Assembly: GCA_044507605.1 (NCBI GenBank)
Contig: JBIQJI010000016.1
Span: 1-64,000 of the forward strand
DNA length: 64,000 nucleotides
Origin: Thermopolyspora sp044507605
GTDB taxonomy: Bacteria > Actinomycetota > Actinomycetes > Streptosporangiales > Streptosporangiaceae
Direction: 5' to 3'
In this document: positions 63,355-64,000 of the stretch, one piece after another
Layout: every line of letters begins with the position of its first letter
Numbering within the stretch: the stretch's first letter is position 1
Made by a program: the position numbers and the translations under genes
The notes under the pieces: model-generated
What the model was told of the DNA's origin: nothing
What the model saw: only the letters and a program-made list of their open reading frames with translations
Database searches by the model: none

Positions 63355-64000
63355 TCAGCGGGCGGTGGTGCGGCAGAGGCGGAGCACGTTGGCCACGATG
63401 TGGAGGCCGGCGCCGCCCTCGGTCGTCAGGATCGACTCGGGGTGGAACTGGACGGCGAAGCGGCGGGCGGCGACGTCCTCGATGGCCATGACCGCGCCGT
63501 CGGGGGTCTCGGCGGTCACCTGGAAGCCCGTCACCCCGGCGCGCTTGGCGTGCAGGGAGTGGTAGCGGGCGGCGGTGAACTCCTCGGGCAGCCCGTCGAG
63601 CAGGGCGCTGTCACCGAGGCGGCGGACCCGGCCGCGCTTGCCGTGCTCGGGGTACGGCAGCAGCTCCAGTGAGCCGCCGGCCTGCTCGACCATCGCCTGC
63701 AGGCCGAGGCACACCCCGAAGACCGGCAGCTTCCGGCGGTAGAGCTCTTCGATGAGCGGGGCCGTGCCGAAGTCGGCCGGCCAGCCCGGGCCGGGTGACA
63801 GCACGACGAGGTCGGGGCCGATCTCGTCGAGTTTGGCCACCGGGAACCCGTGGCGCAGCGTGGTCACCTCGGCGTCCTGGCTGCGGAAGTAGCCGGCGAG
63901 GGTGTTGACGAAGGAGTCCTCGTAGTCGACGAGCAGCACCTTCAGCCCGTCGCCGGGCCCGGCGGCGGCCTGCCGGCCGGGCGCGCCCTCGGCGGCGGCC
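63355..64000 (-). CDS. Anthranilate synthase, glutamine amidotransferase domain of a probable TrpE-TrpG fusion (5' part outside window)
   Basis: The frame is open to the window edge. An Ala/Gly/Pro linker leads into VLLVDYEDSFVNTLAGYF, the start of the TrpG domain. The amidotransferase triad is seen as GVCLGLQAM (Cys) and VQFHPES (His, Glu). The class supplies ammonia for chorismate to anthranilate. The in-frame linker without a good start signal argues for a fused TrpEG (also the PhzE layout), so either tryptophan or secondary metabolism is possible. Confidence 0.85.
   Translation of the reverse strand, partial: AAAEGAPGRQAAAGPGDGLKVLLVDYEDSFVNTLAGYFRSQDAEVTTLRHGFPVAKLDEIGPDLVVLSPGPGWPADFGTAPLIEELYRRKLPVFGVCLGLQAMVEQAGGSLELLPYPEHGKRGRVRRLGDSALLDGLPEEFTAARYHSLHAKRAGVTGFQVTAETPDGAVMAIEDVAARRFAVQFHPESILTTEGGAGLHIVANVLRLCRTTAR

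Overview
The window is high-G+C actinobacterial chromosome. Gene content points to the Streptosporangiales (a Nonomuraea, Streptosporangium or Microbispora type of organism). The signs are a classical menaquinone route (menF, menD, menB, menE), a DUF5999 protein, a DUF3040 protein, a tricorn homologue, several leaderless-looking promoters, and a block collinear with the mycobacterial Rv1827-Rv1832 region (FHA protein, MerR, DUF151 nuclease, MerR, gcvP). This placement is an inference from gene content. One run of 10 Ns inside menE shows that the sequence is a scaffolded draft. I see no tRNA, rRNA, CRISPR array, insertion sequence or prophage.

Layout. 1-8.4 kb: the end of a coiled-coil protein, an acyltransferase, a penicillin-binding protein, small proteins, a tricorn protease and a DksA-like zinc-finger protein. 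8.5-14 kb: small exported proteins, a fused SecDF and a secreted glucuronoyl esterase with a CBM2 module. 14-20 kb: a TetR/SDR pair in which the SDR is frameshifted, a cytosolic HtrA-type protease, and an ABC exporter with a DesK-type two-component system. 20-26 kb: an XRE-cupin regulator with a divergent methyltransferase, a YjbR protein, a secreted SGNH lipase, menF and a secreted beta-propeller phytase.

26.4-36.5 kb: an eight-gene minus-strand operon, much of it with overlapping start and stop codons. It encodes a binding lipoprotein, a PiT phosphate transporter, a DUF47 protein, a fused two-domain ABC permease, an ABC ATPase, a HAD phosphatase, an inositol-monophosphatase-family enzyme and a Cof-type HAD phosphatase. 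A GntR/UTRA regulator is divergent from it. Together with the phytase next door, this reads as an organophosphate scavenging system that imports a phosphorylated compound, dephosphorylates it and handles the phosphate. I consider it the most promising uncharacterised system here.

36.4-47 kb: DedA, menD, menB, menE, a sigma-70 factor, a two-domain VOC protein, a second TetR, DUF5999 and small proteins. 47-57.5 kb: a TPR protein, gcvP under a tandem glycine riboswitch, the MerR/DUF151/MerR/FHA block, a nucleotidyltransferase fused to a degenerate mutase domain, and a CDP-alcohol phosphatidyltransferase. 57.5-64 kb: a class I amidotransferase whose nucleophile is Ser instead of Cys, a flavohaemoglobin, a MoaD-like protein, thyX, an amidohydrolase split by a long low-complexity insert, and the TrpG end of a fused anthranilate synthase.

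Across the window a near-palindromic AT-rich element, CCTTTAC-WWW-GTAGA, recurs in five intergenic gaps, always in the same orientation. None of the annotated genes explains it.
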